A stretch of DNA of 64,000 bases from Deltaproteobacteria bacterium (GCA_002731275.1 PCBK01000194.1:1-64000); one strand, 5' to 3'. Shown: positions 46,711-56,642, counted from the stretch's first letter. Numbers and translations are program-made. Notes: generated from the sequence alone by a model not told the origin.

Positions 46711-47592
46711 TTAGAGCACGAGTAAATCGACGACAAGGCCGAGAGATAACACGGGCAAGTAGATCAAGGATGCAAAAAAGAGCTGGTGGGACAACCGCCC
46801 TCTTGAAGGAGCGATGACACCTTTCAGCGCGACAAACGCAAACCAAACACCAAGCGCAAGGGCCACACAAAAGTACAAAAGACCTGCCATCCTCATCGGC
46901 ACAAGCGCCAGACTGAGGGGCAACAGCACGAGTGTGTATCCGAGCGCCTGCAATTTCGCAACCCAATCACCATGGCTCGCTGGCAACGTTTTGATACCCG
47001 CTTTTTCGTAATCGTTCTTCAACATCAAAGAGAGCGCGATAAAGTGTGGGATCTGCCAGACCACCATCATCAAGAAGAGCACGACACCAGGCCATTGAAT
47101 TTGACCAGTGAAGGCTGTCCAGCCCATCAAAGGAGGCATTGCACCTGGGATCGTACCTATCAACAAGGCAGTCCAGCTGCGACGCTTCATCGGTGTGTAC
47201 ACAAACACATACGACACCAGCGCAGCGGCCCCCAAAAAGGCCGTCAACCAGTTGAGCAATAAGCCCAAGATCAAAAAACCACTCAATGAGCAAAAGAGCG
47301 CAAACATCAGCGCATCTTTCGGCTCAATGCGTCCTGATGGCAGAGGACGATGAGACGTCCGCGCCATCTTCTTGTCGTGGTGGCGTTCAAAGTACATATT
47401 CAGCACACAAGAACCCGCCACAATCAACGTCGTACCGATCAACAAATAGAAAAGCTCAAAAATATCGAGCAGTCCGGGAGCCAACCAGTACCCGCCTCCT
47501 GCCATTAACACACACATGCCTGTGATGGAGGGCTTGGTCATACTCATAAAATCCTGAAAACGAGTCGGATTTTCGATGCGTTTACGTTTCAC
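46711..47592 (-). CDS. ctaB: protoheme IX farnesyltransferase (heme O synthase)
   Basis: 293 residues from GTG 47592. About nine membrane helices of the UbiA family, with the prenyl-diphosphate Asp motif NMYFERHHDKKMARTSHRPL and the second motif around LSLMLKNDYEKAG. It adds a farnesyl group to heme b to make heme o, the precursor of heme a of the oxidase. Heme A synthase (ctaA) is not in the window. Confidence 0.93.
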   Translation of the reverse strand: MKRKRIENPTRFQDFMSMTKPSITGMCVLMAGGGYWLAPGLLDIFELFYLLIGTTLIVAGSCVLNMYFERHHDKKMARTSHRPLPSGRIEPKDALMFALFCSLSGFLILGLLLNWLTAFLGAAALVSYVFVYTPMKRRSWTALLIGTIPGAMPPLMGWTAFTGQIQWPGVVLFLMMVVWQIPHFIALSLMLKNDYEKAGIKTLPASHGDWVAKLQALGYTLVLLPLSLALVPMRMAGLLYFCVALALGVWFAFVALKGVIAPSRGRLSHQLFFASLIYLPVLSLGLVVDLLVL

Positions 47593-47668
47593 AGTTTGTA
47601 CCTATTTTCAAACGTTGAAAAAAATTGCTAAGGGGAGGAGTGTATAGATAGGAGCAAGGATGTGTCGC

Positions 47669-48193
47669 TCAAGACGAAGGCTTCACCGCGTTCGCTTCGA
47701 TCTTTTTCCCAAGCAATGTGTTGCAGTATCCCCATATGGTCCCATACCCACGAGAACACGCTTTTTTCATCTTGCGGTTGAGCTTCTTTCCATCCTTCAT
47801 CTTTTTGCCTTTGCACATCGCAAATGTGTACTTTGCGCGAAGCTGATGGAGTTTGTAAGAAGCACACACTGGCTTGCGATCTTGCGCTTTCAAACACGCG
47901 CCGATCATCTTGGGGAGCGCGTCCATGCACAAAATATCGAGCGCCTTGCATGTTTTAAACCATGTCATCGCCGTCTCAACACATTGCACTGGATCTTTTT
48001 GCTTCCCTGTCGGACCAAACGCCTTGAGAGAACGCTCAATGTACTGCGCCGATGTCGTGAGTTGGTAGTAAGCAAACCCGCCCAACGCGATCGATGCCAT
48101 AAACATCAAACCGATCACTTTCCAGGCCTGCTTTCCTCGTCGTTCCAACTCTTCTTCGCTGATCTCTGTTGGCTGCAGTTCTTGTTCTGTCAT
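47669..48193 (-). CDS. hypothetical Cys-containing membrane-anchored protein
   Basis: 174 residues. An acidic N-terminus, one membrane helix (VIGLMFMASIALGGFAYY, about 26-43), then an outer domain with six or more Cys spaced in helices (for example VQCVETAMTWFKTCKALDILC), suggesting disulfide-linked helical hairpins. No family is recognised. It lies 76 bases upstream of ctaB on the same strand. GGAG precedes the ATG. Confidence 0.65.
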   Translation of the reverse strand: MTEQELQPTEISEEELERRGKQAWKVIGLMFMASIALGGFAYYQLTTSAQYIERSLKAFGPTGKQKDPVQCVETAMTWFKTCKALDILCMDALPKMIGACLKAQDRKPVCASYKLHQLRAKYTFAMCKGKKMKDGKKLNRKMKKACSRGYGTIWGYCNTLLGKKIEANAVKPSS

Positions 48194-48229
48194 GTAAATG
48201 TCTCCGAAAGCCTCATGACAAAGCTTTTC

Positions 48230-49156
48230 TTATTGTACGCGAACACCATCTTTCCACTGTTGGGTCATCGAAGTTCCATCGAGTGACCAAGTCGTCCAAG
48301 ATCCGTGTTTTTTTCCTTTGGCCCAGTGACCAGAGAGCATCTTTTTGTGTGCACATCCGGTGGGACGGCAAACCCACCAATACTCATTGGTGACACCATC
48401 CAAAAGGCCGTTGCTGTATACTTGCTTGCGCTTGACGCGTCCATTTTCATACCACTCACGCCACACACCTGCGCGTGTGCCATTCACAAACTGACCCGCG
48501 ACAGCTTTACGCCCGTTCCACCACCACTGGACATACGCACCATTGCGCTTGCCCTGCTCGTACTGTTGGCTCGACTTCTTCTTCCCGTTTTCGTAGTACT
48601 CGACACGGGGACCATATGATGAGCCATCTTTGTACTCCGCCTTCCAGCGCAATTTACCGCTCGCGTAAAAACCACGAGAGACACCGTGTTTGCGACCGTA
48701 ATGACACTTGTGCTTGTGTGCCGTTTTGCTGTCACAGTAGTTGATCTCTACCTTGACGCGGCCATTTGACCACCACCACTTCCATGTGCCGTAATGTACG
48801 TTTTTATCGACGTTTTTGTTACCTTTGTGGTAACGAACCATCGCATGGACCGCCAATGAACGGGGTTTTCCGTTCCAAAAGCGCTCTTTATGCGCTTCGT
48901 GGAACAACATGTGACCATCATGCCATGCATGCGCTTTCGCGTGTGTATCGTGCTTTTTCGCGTGTGTATCGTGCTTTTTCGCGTGTGTATCGTGCTTTTT
49001 GTCCGCCTTCTTACCATGAGCATTGGCTTTTTTCCCATGGTGGTCGGCCTTCTTGGCAGCTTTGTGCGTGTCTTTTGACGCCTGCGCCTGTCCCAACATG
49101 ACAACCAACGCGAGTACAACAAAAACCAGGTTGATGTTGTTCCACTTCGACTTCAT
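48230..49156 (-). CDS. secreted MORN/YwqK-type repeat protein with His/Lys-rich linker
   Basis: 308 residues. A signal peptide (INLVFVVLALVVMLGQAQA) is followed by a linker rich in His, Lys and Ala (residues ~30-75) that contains three 7-residue KHDTHAK repeats coded by 21-bp direct repeats near 48945-49010. The rest has about eight MORN-like units (GTWKWWWSNGRVKVE, GPRVEYYENGKKKS, GVWREWYENGRVKR, GSWTTWSLDG), as in the YwqK antitoxin-like family. The His-rich linker could bind metal. It is 36 bases upstream of the Cys membrane protein gene. GGGAG precedes the ATG. Confidence 0.75.
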   Translation of the reverse strand: MKSKWNNINLVFVVLALVVMLGQAQASKDTHKAAKKADHHGKKANAHGKKADKKHDTHAKKHDTHAKKHDTHAKAHAWHDGHMLFHEAHKERFWNGKPRSLAVHAMVRYHKGNKNVDKNVHYGTWKWWWSNGRVKVEINYCDSKTAHKHKCHYGRKHGVSRGFYASGKLRWKAEYKDGSSYGPRVEYYENGKKKSSQQYEQGKRNGAYVQWWWNGRKAVAGQFVNGTRAGVWREWYENGRVKRKQVYSNGLLDGVTNEYWWVCRPTGCAHKKMLSGHWAKGKKHGSWTTWSLDGTSMTQQWKDGVRVQ

Positions 49157-49332
49157 ATTTGCATCTCCCGTTTCAGTTCATGTTCGTTAATGTAAACGAC
49201 ATGTTAGACGGACCACAAGGTCCATAGTGTAGATCCCTGAAGGACCATTCATAAATAGAACGAGCCCTTGTCTCCCCAACAGGAGGCAAAGGCTTCCAAC
49301 AAAGCAATTCGCTGTATAAAGAAGTCGAAGAC

Positions 49333-50439
49333 CTAACAGCCTTCGACGGTTTCCTGAATGAGCATGTCGACGACGTCTTTGAGATCACCGGTCTCTTCAA
49401 ACTTTTTGATCTGTCGATCTGCGCTCGAACCATTTTCGAGCATGGTGTGGATGTACTCGATTTCTTTCCGTGTGCCAAGCCTGTCAACAACATCATCCAC
49501 GAGTTCTAGCATCTCAAGCATCAGATCTTTCGTAGGAATCTCGTTTCGACGTCCAAGATCAATCATGCTCCCATCAAGACCATCTTTTAACGCGCGCCAC
49601 TTATTTTCGGCGATCAGTCCTCGACGGTAGATGCGCCACGTTTGGTTTTGGCGACGGAGCAGGATCAATTTCGCAACGAGCGCCTGCACGAGCGCAGCAA
49701 TCGCGATCACTTCGTCAACTTTGGTTGTGCAATCGCACACTCGAAATTCCAGCGTTGGGAAGTTGTGATGGGGACGGATATCCCACCAGATCTTGGAGGC
49801 ATCTTCGATACAGCCTGTCTTTACGAGGGTGTTGACGTATCGATCATATTCGTCAGCCGTCTCAAAACGCTCAGGAACACCCGTCCGAGGCAGATCTTCG
49901 AAGATCACGCTGCGATACGACTTCAACCCTGTCTTGTGACCCCACCAAAAAGGCGAAGATGAGGAGAGCGTCAGAATATGCGGCATGAAGTAACTCATTT
50001 GCCCCATAATATCGAGCTGAAGATCTCGGTCCGGGATCCCTACGTGGATGTGCATTCCAAAAATCAAAAGACGCTGTGCGACCATCCTCATCGTGGAGAC
50101 GAGCTGTTTGTATCGTTCGTGCTCGGTCACGAGTTGATCTTCCCAACGGGAGAAAGGGTGTGTTCCTGCAGCGACAATCTTGCGACCGTTCTTCTCCGCG
50201 ATCTCTGCAACCATCCCACGCAGTCGACGAATTTCGTCCTTTGCCTCTTGGATGTTTTGGCAGACTTTACTCCCTACTTCGATTTGTGATTGTAGGAACT
50301 CGGGTTTGACCTGATCGCGAAATACAACGGCCCCCTGATCCAAAAACTCTTGTATAAAGGATGTCAACTCTCGGGTTTCAGGATTGATGATTTGGTACTC
50401 TTCTTCGATACCAATCGTTAATGAATCCAATTCGTTCAT
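49333..50439 (-). CDS. glutamate-cysteine ligase-like carboxylate-amine ligase (YbdK/GCS2 family)
   Basis: 368 residues, typical for the family. It begins with the conserved IGIEEEYQIINPETREL and has MHIHVGIPDRDLQ, SSPFWWGHKTGLKSYR and LEFRVCDCTT, the ATP/Mg and substrate motifs of GCS2 enzymes. Such enzymes join Cys or another amine to glutamate; YbdK-type members have weak or unknown physiological activity. A glutathione synthetase is not visible nearby. GGGAG precedes the ATG. Confidence 0.88.
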   Translation of the reverse strand: MNELDSLTIGIEEEYQIINPETRELTSFIQEFLDQGAVVFRDQVKPEFLQSQIEVGSKVCQNIQEAKDEIRRLRGMVAEIAEKNGRKIVAAGTHPFSRWEDQLVTEHERYKQLVSTMRMVAQRLLIFGMHIHVGIPDRDLQLDIMGQMSYFMPHILTLSSSSPFWWGHKTGLKSYRSVIFEDLPRTGVPERFETADEYDRYVNTLVKTGCIEDASKIWWDIRPHHNFPTLEFRVCDCTTKVDEVIAIAALVQALVAKLILLRRQNQTWRIYRRGLIAENKWRALKDGLDGSMIDLGRRNEIPTKDLMLEMLELVDDVVDRLGTRKEIEYIHTMLENGSSADRQIKKFEETGDLKDVVDMLIQETVEGC

Positions 50440-50663
50440 CGTGCACTCCCGTTCGCAAATGCGTCACTCAACGAGGTGGCCAACAGCCATCACCTTGATA
50501 CCAAAATGATGAACATTGACGGGTTTGTAACCGTATGTCGGGGGCATTCTATCGAGTTCCCGAAAAACCGTCAAGCTCTTCTGCTCAAGTGGAGACTTTT
50601 GTAGGAAAAATGATGTGTGTGAGGCAGGGAGAAGACACCACAAGGTTACTGTTCACCACTCCA

Positions 50664-53045
50664 TCAATCGGGTAACATCAACAACGCGTGGGTTCGCACA
50701 TCTGCATCAGAATCTCGTGAAGCTTGCACGACAAGCTCCTCCACCATCCCCCATGGAAAACCGAGCAGCGCGTCCAATGCACGAACTCTAAGCTCCGATG
50801 AAAACGCCGGCTGTCGGAGAAAACCAACTCGCGCAGACAAGATCTCTTCCAGCACTTTCAGCGCCTCAATGCTCTTCAAACGCCCAAGCAACCAAATCGC
50901 GCTTCCTTTTAGTTCCTCAGGATAGGTGTCGAGGAAGATATACTGGCTCAAAAAAGCAGCCCCCTCGATCGTCCCGCTCTCTGTAAGAACACGTAAAATA
51001 CGCTCTTCCAACTCAGGTGTCTTCGCCATACGTCGTTGCTTTAAGAGTCGCAACAATTGTTTACGCAAGGCAGGTGTATGGAAGGTCAACACTTGTTGAC
51101 AGTGCCGCATAAGCTGTTGCTCGTCCCGCTCGTATTCGGAAAACAGTGTAAGCCATCTTTTTTCGAGATAGTCGGGGGCCTCTTGCCTCGTCAAGGTGAC
51201 AAGTTGCTCCTCAAGGCCCTGATCACTGTCGTCAATGTCTTGCCACAGGTAGAAAAAAAACTCTTCTTTCTCTGTGTATTCTAGCTTGCTGAGGACAGTC
51301 CTCATGATTTTGAGCAGATGTGTTCTCTTGGTCGGCTCCTTGAAGCGGTTGAGCGCATTGGCGAACAATCGAGAGGTGCCAAGTCCCAACGCCTGTAACC
51401 CAAGCACACCGACGGTTTGTTGCTTTGCGTTCCCCAAAACAGCCATACGCAACAGGGACTGTGTCACTTCAGGAGAGGAGAGGGTCTCTAGCAGTGGCTG
51501 CAGCTGCCGCTTTTGCTCCCCATCGAGCTGAGACATATCTTTGATTTGACCGAGCTTTCCGACCATAGAAAGGACATCTCGAATCCCTCCCTTTTGCTGC
51601 AGCTTTTTGGTCGTCGTTTTTTTGAGGCTTTGGATCACTCTGTCGAGCTCTGCCCCTTTGGCTCCATCGCGAATTTTATTCAAGAAGACCTTCTCAACTC
51701 GCTGGGCTTGCTCGCCAGAGAGTCGTTCAAAGATCTCCTCGCGAAGTAGGTTCTCACTGGGTTTATCCCCTAACTGTACGATATGCTCAGCGAGATCAAA
51801 AGAGGGTAACTCTGTCAACATATCAGCTGTTTTTTGCAGGAGCCCTTCCTGGAGAGTCGCATCAGGTAATTGCTCAATCGCACCAATCAACGAGTCAATC
51901 GCTTGCGTACGTTGTGGCAAATGTGCTCCATCAGGCACTGCTCCCTGCCCTCTTCCGCCGCCAGGGGAAAAGGAACCCGAGCCCCCTCCTCCCTCCTGTG
52001 AGAGACCAGGAAGATAGTTGGACAAGTAAGCATCAGAACCATCATTGCGCAAAAAGTCTTGGAATCGCTGCGATGCAAAGAGGGATTGGGGATCGATGCG
52101 CTGGAAGTCGAACTGTTTGAGATCAAGATCGCTCTGATCGAGCTGTTGTGGGTTGATGACGATCGTGTCACCTTGTGAAGAGGCAGCCCTTTGATGTCCA
52201 GATGGAGTTGGCGCTCTCATCGCAGGCATACTCGGGTGACTCATTGAAGATGCGCGCAAACCAGTGAGGCTTTGTGTGGAGCCATGAAGAGGAGTACCGA
52301 GTCCTGGTGTGTTCTCGAAAGAATCACGTACGACCGGAGCACGAAAGACCCCAGAGCTAGAGCGATATGTGTTTACGCTCTTTGTCTGCCCCTGCCTCAA
52401 GCGCTCAAGACCTCGTGGAGGGCTCAACTTTTGGTTGCTCGTGGGCTGCTGTGCTCTCAACCGGAGCCCTTCTTCAGCAGCCTGCTTCATGATCTCTTCT
52501 TGTTCGGACTCAGACAACGACATCCCCTGAGGGGTGATCAAGCTGTCGCTGTTGAGCGTTGTTCCCGTGCGCTTCACAAGGAGCATATTCAAATTCATAC
52601 CGGGATGTCCGAGCCCTTTAAACCAATCAGCTGCGGTAGAGTCCCCCTCGTCTTTGTACCAACGGTGAAAGATCGTCGCGAGCGACTCCACCGTAGACTC
52701 CGGTAAAAAGACGATATTCTCTATCCCCTTTAATCCAAACATATCGGCTGTTTGTTCGGCTTTTTCCTGCTCAAGCCCAGCCCGTAGAATACGCACACCA
52801 TTCACTTCGACGGTATGCGTACACGACATCACGACAACGCCAGTGTCTGCCAGAAGCTTTTGCAGGAGCTTGTGAAAATCTTCTGTTTTTTGGAAAATCA
52901 TTTTATGTCCAGCGGGATAAAACCCGCAGCTCATAAGACTTCCACGTAACAGACGCACGAACTCGATCACGTCGTCCTGTGTTGGTGTCGGTAACTCATC
53001 TATAAAGATGACGTCATGTTGCCCAATCCGCTGAATCACACTCAT
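50664..53045 (-). CDS. HEAT-repeat protein with an N-terminal GxYPxGH-type domain
   Basis: 793 residues. Residues ~1-160 form an alpha/beta domain (LLRGSLMSCGFYPAGHKMIF, VVVMSCTHTVEVNGVRI, then IENIVFLPESTVESLATIF) that resembles the N-terminus of the HD-domain protein at 62154. Residues ~165-390 are disordered and rich in Ser, Pro, Gln and Gly. From ~400 on there are helical HEAT-like repeats ending near SDADVRTHALLMLPD. No membrane segment. It starts six bases after the kinase stop, so it is co-transcribed with the Ser/Thr kinase and may be its target or scaffold. Confidence 0.75.
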   Translation of the reverse strand: MSVIQRIGQHDVIFIDELPTPTQDDVIEFVRLLRGSLMSCGFYPAGHKMIFQKTEDFHKLLQKLLADTGVVVMSCTHTVEVNGVRILRAGLEQEKAEQTADMFGLKGIENIVFLPESTVESLATIFHRWYKDEGDSTAADWFKGLGHPGMNLNMLLVKRTGTTLNSDSLITPQGMSLSESEQEEIMKQAAEEGLRLRAQQPTSNQKLSPPRGLERLRQGQTKSVNTYRSSSGVFRAPVVRDSFENTPGLGTPLHGSTQSLTGLRASSMSHPSMPAMRAPTPSGHQRAASSQGDTIVINPQQLDQSDLDLKQFDFQRIDPQSLFASQRFQDFLRNDGSDAYLSNYLPGLSQEGGGGSGSFSPGGGRGQGAVPDGAHLPQRTQAIDSLIGAIEQLPDATLQEGLLQKTADMLTELPSFDLAEHIVQLGDKPSENLLREEIFERLSGEQAQRVEKVFLNKIRDGAKGAELDRVIQSLKKTTTKKLQQKGGIRDVLSMVGKLGQIKDMSQLDGEQKRQLQPLLETLSSPEVTQSLLRMAVLGNAKQQTVGVLGLQALGLGTSRLFANALNRFKEPTKRTHLLKIMRTVLSKLEYTEKEEFFFYLWQDIDDSDQGLEEQLVTLTRQEAPDYLEKRWLTLFSEYERDEQQLMRHCQQVLTFHTPALRKQLLRLLKQRRMAKTPELEERILRVLTESGTIEGAAFLSQYIFLDTYPEELKGSAIWLLGRLKSIEALKVLEEILSARVGFLRQPAFSSELRVRALDALLGFPWGMVEELVVQASRDSDADVRTHALLMLPD

Positions 53046-53051
53046 ACACTC

Positions 53052-54887
53052 TCACCTTCGAGGCTTCGGGACCCCCCGAGGAAGCAAGACCATTCTCATC
53101 TCTCGGCTATCTATACCTTTCCATGATCCAACGGCCATTTCATAATGATCTTTAGTCACAACGAAATCCATCTGTGTTCCCTTCGGTCTCTTCAATACAA
53201 GTGGTGTACGACCAAGCCTTTTTCCCTGCACAACGACTTCGGCGCCAGGAGGCTTGGTCACAATCGAGAGACGAAACAAACCCCTCTCAGGTTGACCGGA
53301 CGTCACAGAGACCTCCCAACCTGAAGCCGGTTGTAGGATCACTTCTTGGGATGGCCACATCATAAACACAACCCCCCCGACCAAGGAGACAAAAACGAAG
53401 ACACCCACCCACAGCAATCCACGTGCACGCTTGGGAGTATCGCTTTGCACGGGTTCTTCCTGTGTCGATTTTGTGTCAAAGGGCTCAAGTCCTCTCGCTT
53501 TGGCCACCTCTTCGTACGAAAAACCACTGTCAGCCATCGTCATCGCTTCAACCGCAGCGGTCTCAGCGGCCAAAGGTGAAGAGCCAACAGGCTTCGTCAT
53601 CTTCAGATGATTCGTCGAGGTCGGGATGAGCGTTGGATCACCTTCATCAAACGTCTCGTCTCGGTGGAGCAGCTCCGCCGCCCAACTGTCTTGCTGCTCA
53701 TCTTCGGCAACAGACAAGTGATGCGGAGAGTGTCCAGGTGTCACGGAACGGTTGATCATCGTGGGGCAGTCATCATCATCGTCCAACATCGTCGAGAACG
53801 CAGGGTGGACCGCCGTGGCAGAGACAACTTCGTCTCCTTGGATCTGGTATTCATCGTCGCCAAACTGAAAGCTCTGACCATCCTCAAGCATCCCATTTTC
53901 CAACGAATGATCCGTCGTGTTGCTGTGCTCTGTATCCTCACCGTAGCCAATTGAATCGTCGGGAAGTGGTTCATAATCACGAAGCTTCCAGAGCTGTTGG
54001 TGATGTGCGTCGAGCATCGGGCGCATCAATGGATCTTGCTCAATCGCCTCCCAAAAGCGATGGCGAAAGGTCGCGATATCTTGTACGCGGTTTTCGGGCT
54101 TCTTGGCCATACATTGAAAGAGCAGTCGTTCAAGCTGTGTATTTTGAAAGCGCGGTTGCAATTTGGAGAGGGGTGGTGGTGAGCGGAACATGACGAGGTT
54201 CATCATCCCAACGAGGGATTTGCTCACAAAAGGCAGACGACCTGTCAACATTTTGAAGATCAACACCGCGAGGGAGTAGATATCCGTTGCAGGCCCCATA
54301 TTCTCGCGCTGCGCGAGGATCTGTTCGGGAGGCATATACTCGGGTGTACCAAAGTGTTTGCCCATCTGCGTCAGCGCTTGCCCTTTCGCGTTCTCGATCC
54401 GGGCGATCCCAAAATCGACGAGTTTGACCAACTCGTACCCTTCGGCAGAGCGCATCAAAAAGACGTTTGCAGGCTTGAGATCTCTGTGAATCACACCGAC
54501 GCTGTGTGCAACCTCCAGCGCGTCACAGACCTGATAAATCACACCAGCAACACGAGATACCGGAAGGATTGGCTCTTGCTCGATGAGTTGATCCAACCCC
54601 CTCCCAATGAGCAGCTCCATCACCATGTAGAAGCCAACGTTGGTGTCCCAACCGTGATCGTAGATTTGAACGATGTTGTGGTGCTGAAGTTGCGAAGCGA
54701 GCATGGCTTCTCGACGCAGGCGTTCAACCATGACCTCATCTTGAGAGTATGCGGGATGGAGGATTTTAATCGCGTAATGAGCGTGGTTCTGGCGGTGCTC
54801 AGCCTTATACACAGCTCCCATTCCCCCACTCCCGACTTGATGTAGCAAGCGGTATGATTGCAACTGGTAACCTGCCAAAGGATCCAT
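53052..54887 (-). CDS. Ser/Thr protein kinase with transmembrane helix and PEGA domain
   Basis: 611 residues. Residues ~10-275 are a complete Hanks-type kinase: GSGGMGAVYKAE, AIKIL with the Lys, HRDLKPANVF, DFGIA and the GTPEYMPPEQ activation segment. A long acidic, Ser/Thr-rich linker (300-490) follows, then one membrane helix (LLWVGVFVFVSLVGGVVFMMW, ~500-520) and a C-terminal PEGA domain (LSIVTKPPGAEVVVQG, GRTPLVL). The kinase is thus cytoplasmic and the PEGA domain periplasmic, a common sensor build in Myxococcota. GAGG precedes the ATG. Confidence 0.92.
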   Translation of the reverse strand: MDPLAGYQLQSYRLLHQVGSGGMGAVYKAEHRQNHAHYAIKILHPAYSQDEVMVERLRREAMLASQLQHHNIVQIYDHGWDTNVGFYMVMELLIGRGLDQLIEQEPILPVSRVAGVIYQVCDALEVAHSVGVIHRDLKPANVFLMRSAEGYELVKLVDFGIARIENAKGQALTQMGKHFGTPEYMPPEQILAQRENMGPATDIYSLAVLIFKMLTGRLPFVSKSLVGMMNLVMFRSPPPLSKLQPRFQNTQLERLLFQCMAKKPENRVQDIATFRHRFWEAIEQDPLMRPMLDAHHQQLWKLRDYEPLPDDSIGYGEDTEHSNTTDHSLENGMLEDGQSFQFGDDEYQIQGDEVVSATAVHPAFSTMLDDDDDCPTMINRSVTPGHSPHHLSVAEDEQQDSWAAELLHRDETFDEGDPTLIPTSTNHLKMTKPVGSSPLAAETAAVEAMTMADSGFSYEEVAKARGLEPFDTKSTQEEPVQSDTPKRARGLLWVGVFVFVSLVGGVVFMMWPSQEVILQPASGWEVSVTSGQPERGLFRLSIVTKPPGAEVVVQGKRLGRTPLVLKRPKGTQMDFVVTKDHYEMAVGSWKGIDSREMRMVLLPRGVPKPRR

Positions 54888-55102
54888 TCATGCCTCATCT
54901 TCTTGTTGGCTCAAGCCATTGAGCCAATCATTCAACCAAGAGAGCACCTCTCAAAAATCAAGAGCTGCATCCTAACCTTTTTCATCAAAAAAGACCACAC
55001 CCGAGAAAACAGTCGCCCTGTATTCTTATTCCACACGGGAGCCAGGTGGGATGATCCACTAGACTTTTCAGGCTTCTCAAAGCGTACATTTTTTGTTTTG
55101 TC

Positions 55103-55130
55103 TTGACGTTCAAGAGGCAACGACTACAAT
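55103..55130 (+). promoter_or_regulatory. sigma70-type promoter
   Basis: TTGACG at 55103-55108 and TACAAT at 55125-55130, 16 bp apart, upstream of the gene at 55221. Transcription would start near 55137 and give an ~84-base leader that contains the hairpin at 55184-55202. Confidence 0.5.
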
Positions 55131-55183
55131 CCGAGAGCCGTGGAGAGCACTGATCGCCTCCTCTTTTACGATACAAACGATGT

Positions 55184-55208
55184 GATGGTGAATGTCACCA
55201 TCCTTTTA
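55184..55208 (+). promoter_or_regulatory. leader hairpin with T-run (attenuator-like)
   Basis: GATGGTGA and TCACCATC pair perfectly around a 3-base loop (55184-55202), followed by CTTTTAT. It lies just before the AGGGA of the next gene. It could end transcription early or hide the ribosome binding site; the T-run is short. Confidence 0.4.
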
Positions 55209-55220
55209 TAGGGACAGACT

Positions 55221-56597
55221 ATGTTACCTTGGCGTGTACAGGACAAACAAACGCAACTTTGGCAACAGTTTTTTTGGGCGGGATTTTTTTGGCTGACGCT
55301 GGGCGGGTTGATGGGATTGATCATACTGGCCCAACAGCTCGCACCTTCCTTCCTCTCGGGGAGCTTTTTGCTGAGTGCAGGACATCTCCAAATCTACGCA
55401 GGAAACCTCATCTGCTTCGGCGGTGTGTACTTACTGCTCGTAGGATTTTGGCAGTTACGCCTTCGTAGACTTCGAGCCCAGCCGATCTTCGACTACTTTC
55501 CTGTATGGGAGTTGGGGTTTTGGACCTGGAATTTCGCGCTCGCATGGGGTTGTTTTAGCGCTTTGATGGGTCGCCACACACAACTGCCTTTTTTGAGTTT
55601 TCAGCCAGAAGCCTACGGTGCGTTGATGGTTTCAGGCTCAGTCATTGCAGGCGCATCGACACTCAACCTCCCAGAAGAGTGGCCCTCTCGCTCTCCCTCA
55701 CTGCTTCTTTGGCTGCTGGGATTGTGGAGCCTTCCTGTCGCATTATTCGGATTTATCGCGATCCCAGGCGCTGCCCGCTGGTTCTCGCCGTCATTTGTGC
55801 AATTGTTGTTGGGCATGGGATTGCTCTTGCCAGTGCTCGGGCTGCTCCTTCCCTTAAGCACCAAACGTCTCTTCGTACTCGACAGGAAGCGGCTCTCTGG
55901 ATTTACATGGGGGTATATCTTACTGCTCCCACTGTGTGTGTCTGCTTTTTCTGCCAACACCAGATCTTCGGGTCTCATTTTGCTCTTACAATTTGCGCTG
56001 TTGTTGTTGTTCCTCTTGTGCTTACCGGCGTTGCGTTCATGGTGGGGCGCGGCCTCTACATTTCATGCGATGTTTATGGACACACTTCCACCGAGCTTTC
56101 CCGATAATGACGAAGAACAAGCACGCTATCACGAGCAGCTCCAGAAAACATCGAAAGACTGGCACCCCTTCATCGTTCTAGGGGGAGCCTGTTTGTTCGG
56201 AGCGCTGCTCTCCATGTCAGCGTTTTCATTACTGAGAATGATGGGATATACACCTAGCCCCACATGGCATAGTAACCAAACATATCTCATCCTTGGTGGT
56301 TGTATTGCGCTGTGGCTTCAAGGCATCGCGCATTTGATTCTCCCAAAACACTCGAACTTTTCGGCCCCCTTCGCACAAAGACAGTGGATCGCAGCGCTTA
56401 CAGGTGTCGTCCTGTTTATCCTTGGGGGTTGGTTTGAGACGACATTGCACCTGCATCTCGATCTTGTGAGTATTCCCAGGGGAAGCATCGTCCCGTATTT
56501 CTCAAGGGGATTGCAGCTACTTGGTGGCCTGAGCACTGCGTATGCTTTCTATTTGTTTCTCCGCTCAGCAGTACCATCCATCCGAGCCATCCGATAA
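55221..56597 (+). CDS. polytopic membrane protein of unknown function
   Basis: 458 residues with about eleven or twelve membrane helices and short loops; the longest polar stretch (about 300-320, PDNDEEQARYHEQLQKTSKDW) is in the middle. The GHLQIYAGNLICFGGVYLLL stretch faintly recalls helices of heme-copper oxidase or NnrS-like proteins, but the expected His ligands cannot be placed, so I do not assign a family. A good promoter and leader hairpin stand upstream. Confidence 0.6.
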   Translation: MLPWRVQDKQTQLWQQFFWAGFFWLTLGGLMGLIILAQQLAPSFLSGSFLLSAGHLQIYAGNLICFGGVYLLLVGFWQLRLRRLRAQPIFDYFPVWELGFWTWNFALAWGCFSALMGRHTQLPFLSFQPEAYGALMVSGSVIAGASTLNLPEEWPSRSPSLLLWLLGLWSLPVALFGFIAIPGAARWFSPSFVQLLLGMGLLLPVLGLLLPLSTKRLFVLDRKRLSGFTWGYILLLPLCVSAFSANTRSSGLILLLQFALLLLFLLCLPALRSWWGAASTFHAMFMDTLPPSFPDNDEEQARYHEQLQKTSKDWHPFIVLGGACLFGALLSMSAFSLLRMMGYTPSPTWHSNQTYLILGGCIALWLQGIAHLILPKHSNFSAPFAQRQWIAALTGVVLFILGGWFETTLHLHLDLVSIPRGSIVPYFSRGLQLLGGLSTAYAFYLFLRSAVPSIRAIR

Positions 56598-56642
56598 AAA
56601 TATCCTCACATCATGTGTCACCATTTTTTTCTTGCCAAAAAA

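Larger units (their letters stand above)
54888..55220. other. divergent intergenic region
   Basis: 333 bases between the kinase and the polytopic membrane protein. It holds the promoter at 55103-55130 and the leader hairpin at 55184-55202 on the + strand. I see no clear minus-strand promoter for the kinase and no gene. Confidence 0.5.

Noticed and set aside
48945..49010. 21-bp repeats as a second copy of the octamer array
   Set aside because: They keep the reading frame and encode KHDTHAK heptapeptides; the TTTTCG core there is part of codons for Lys and neighbouring residues.
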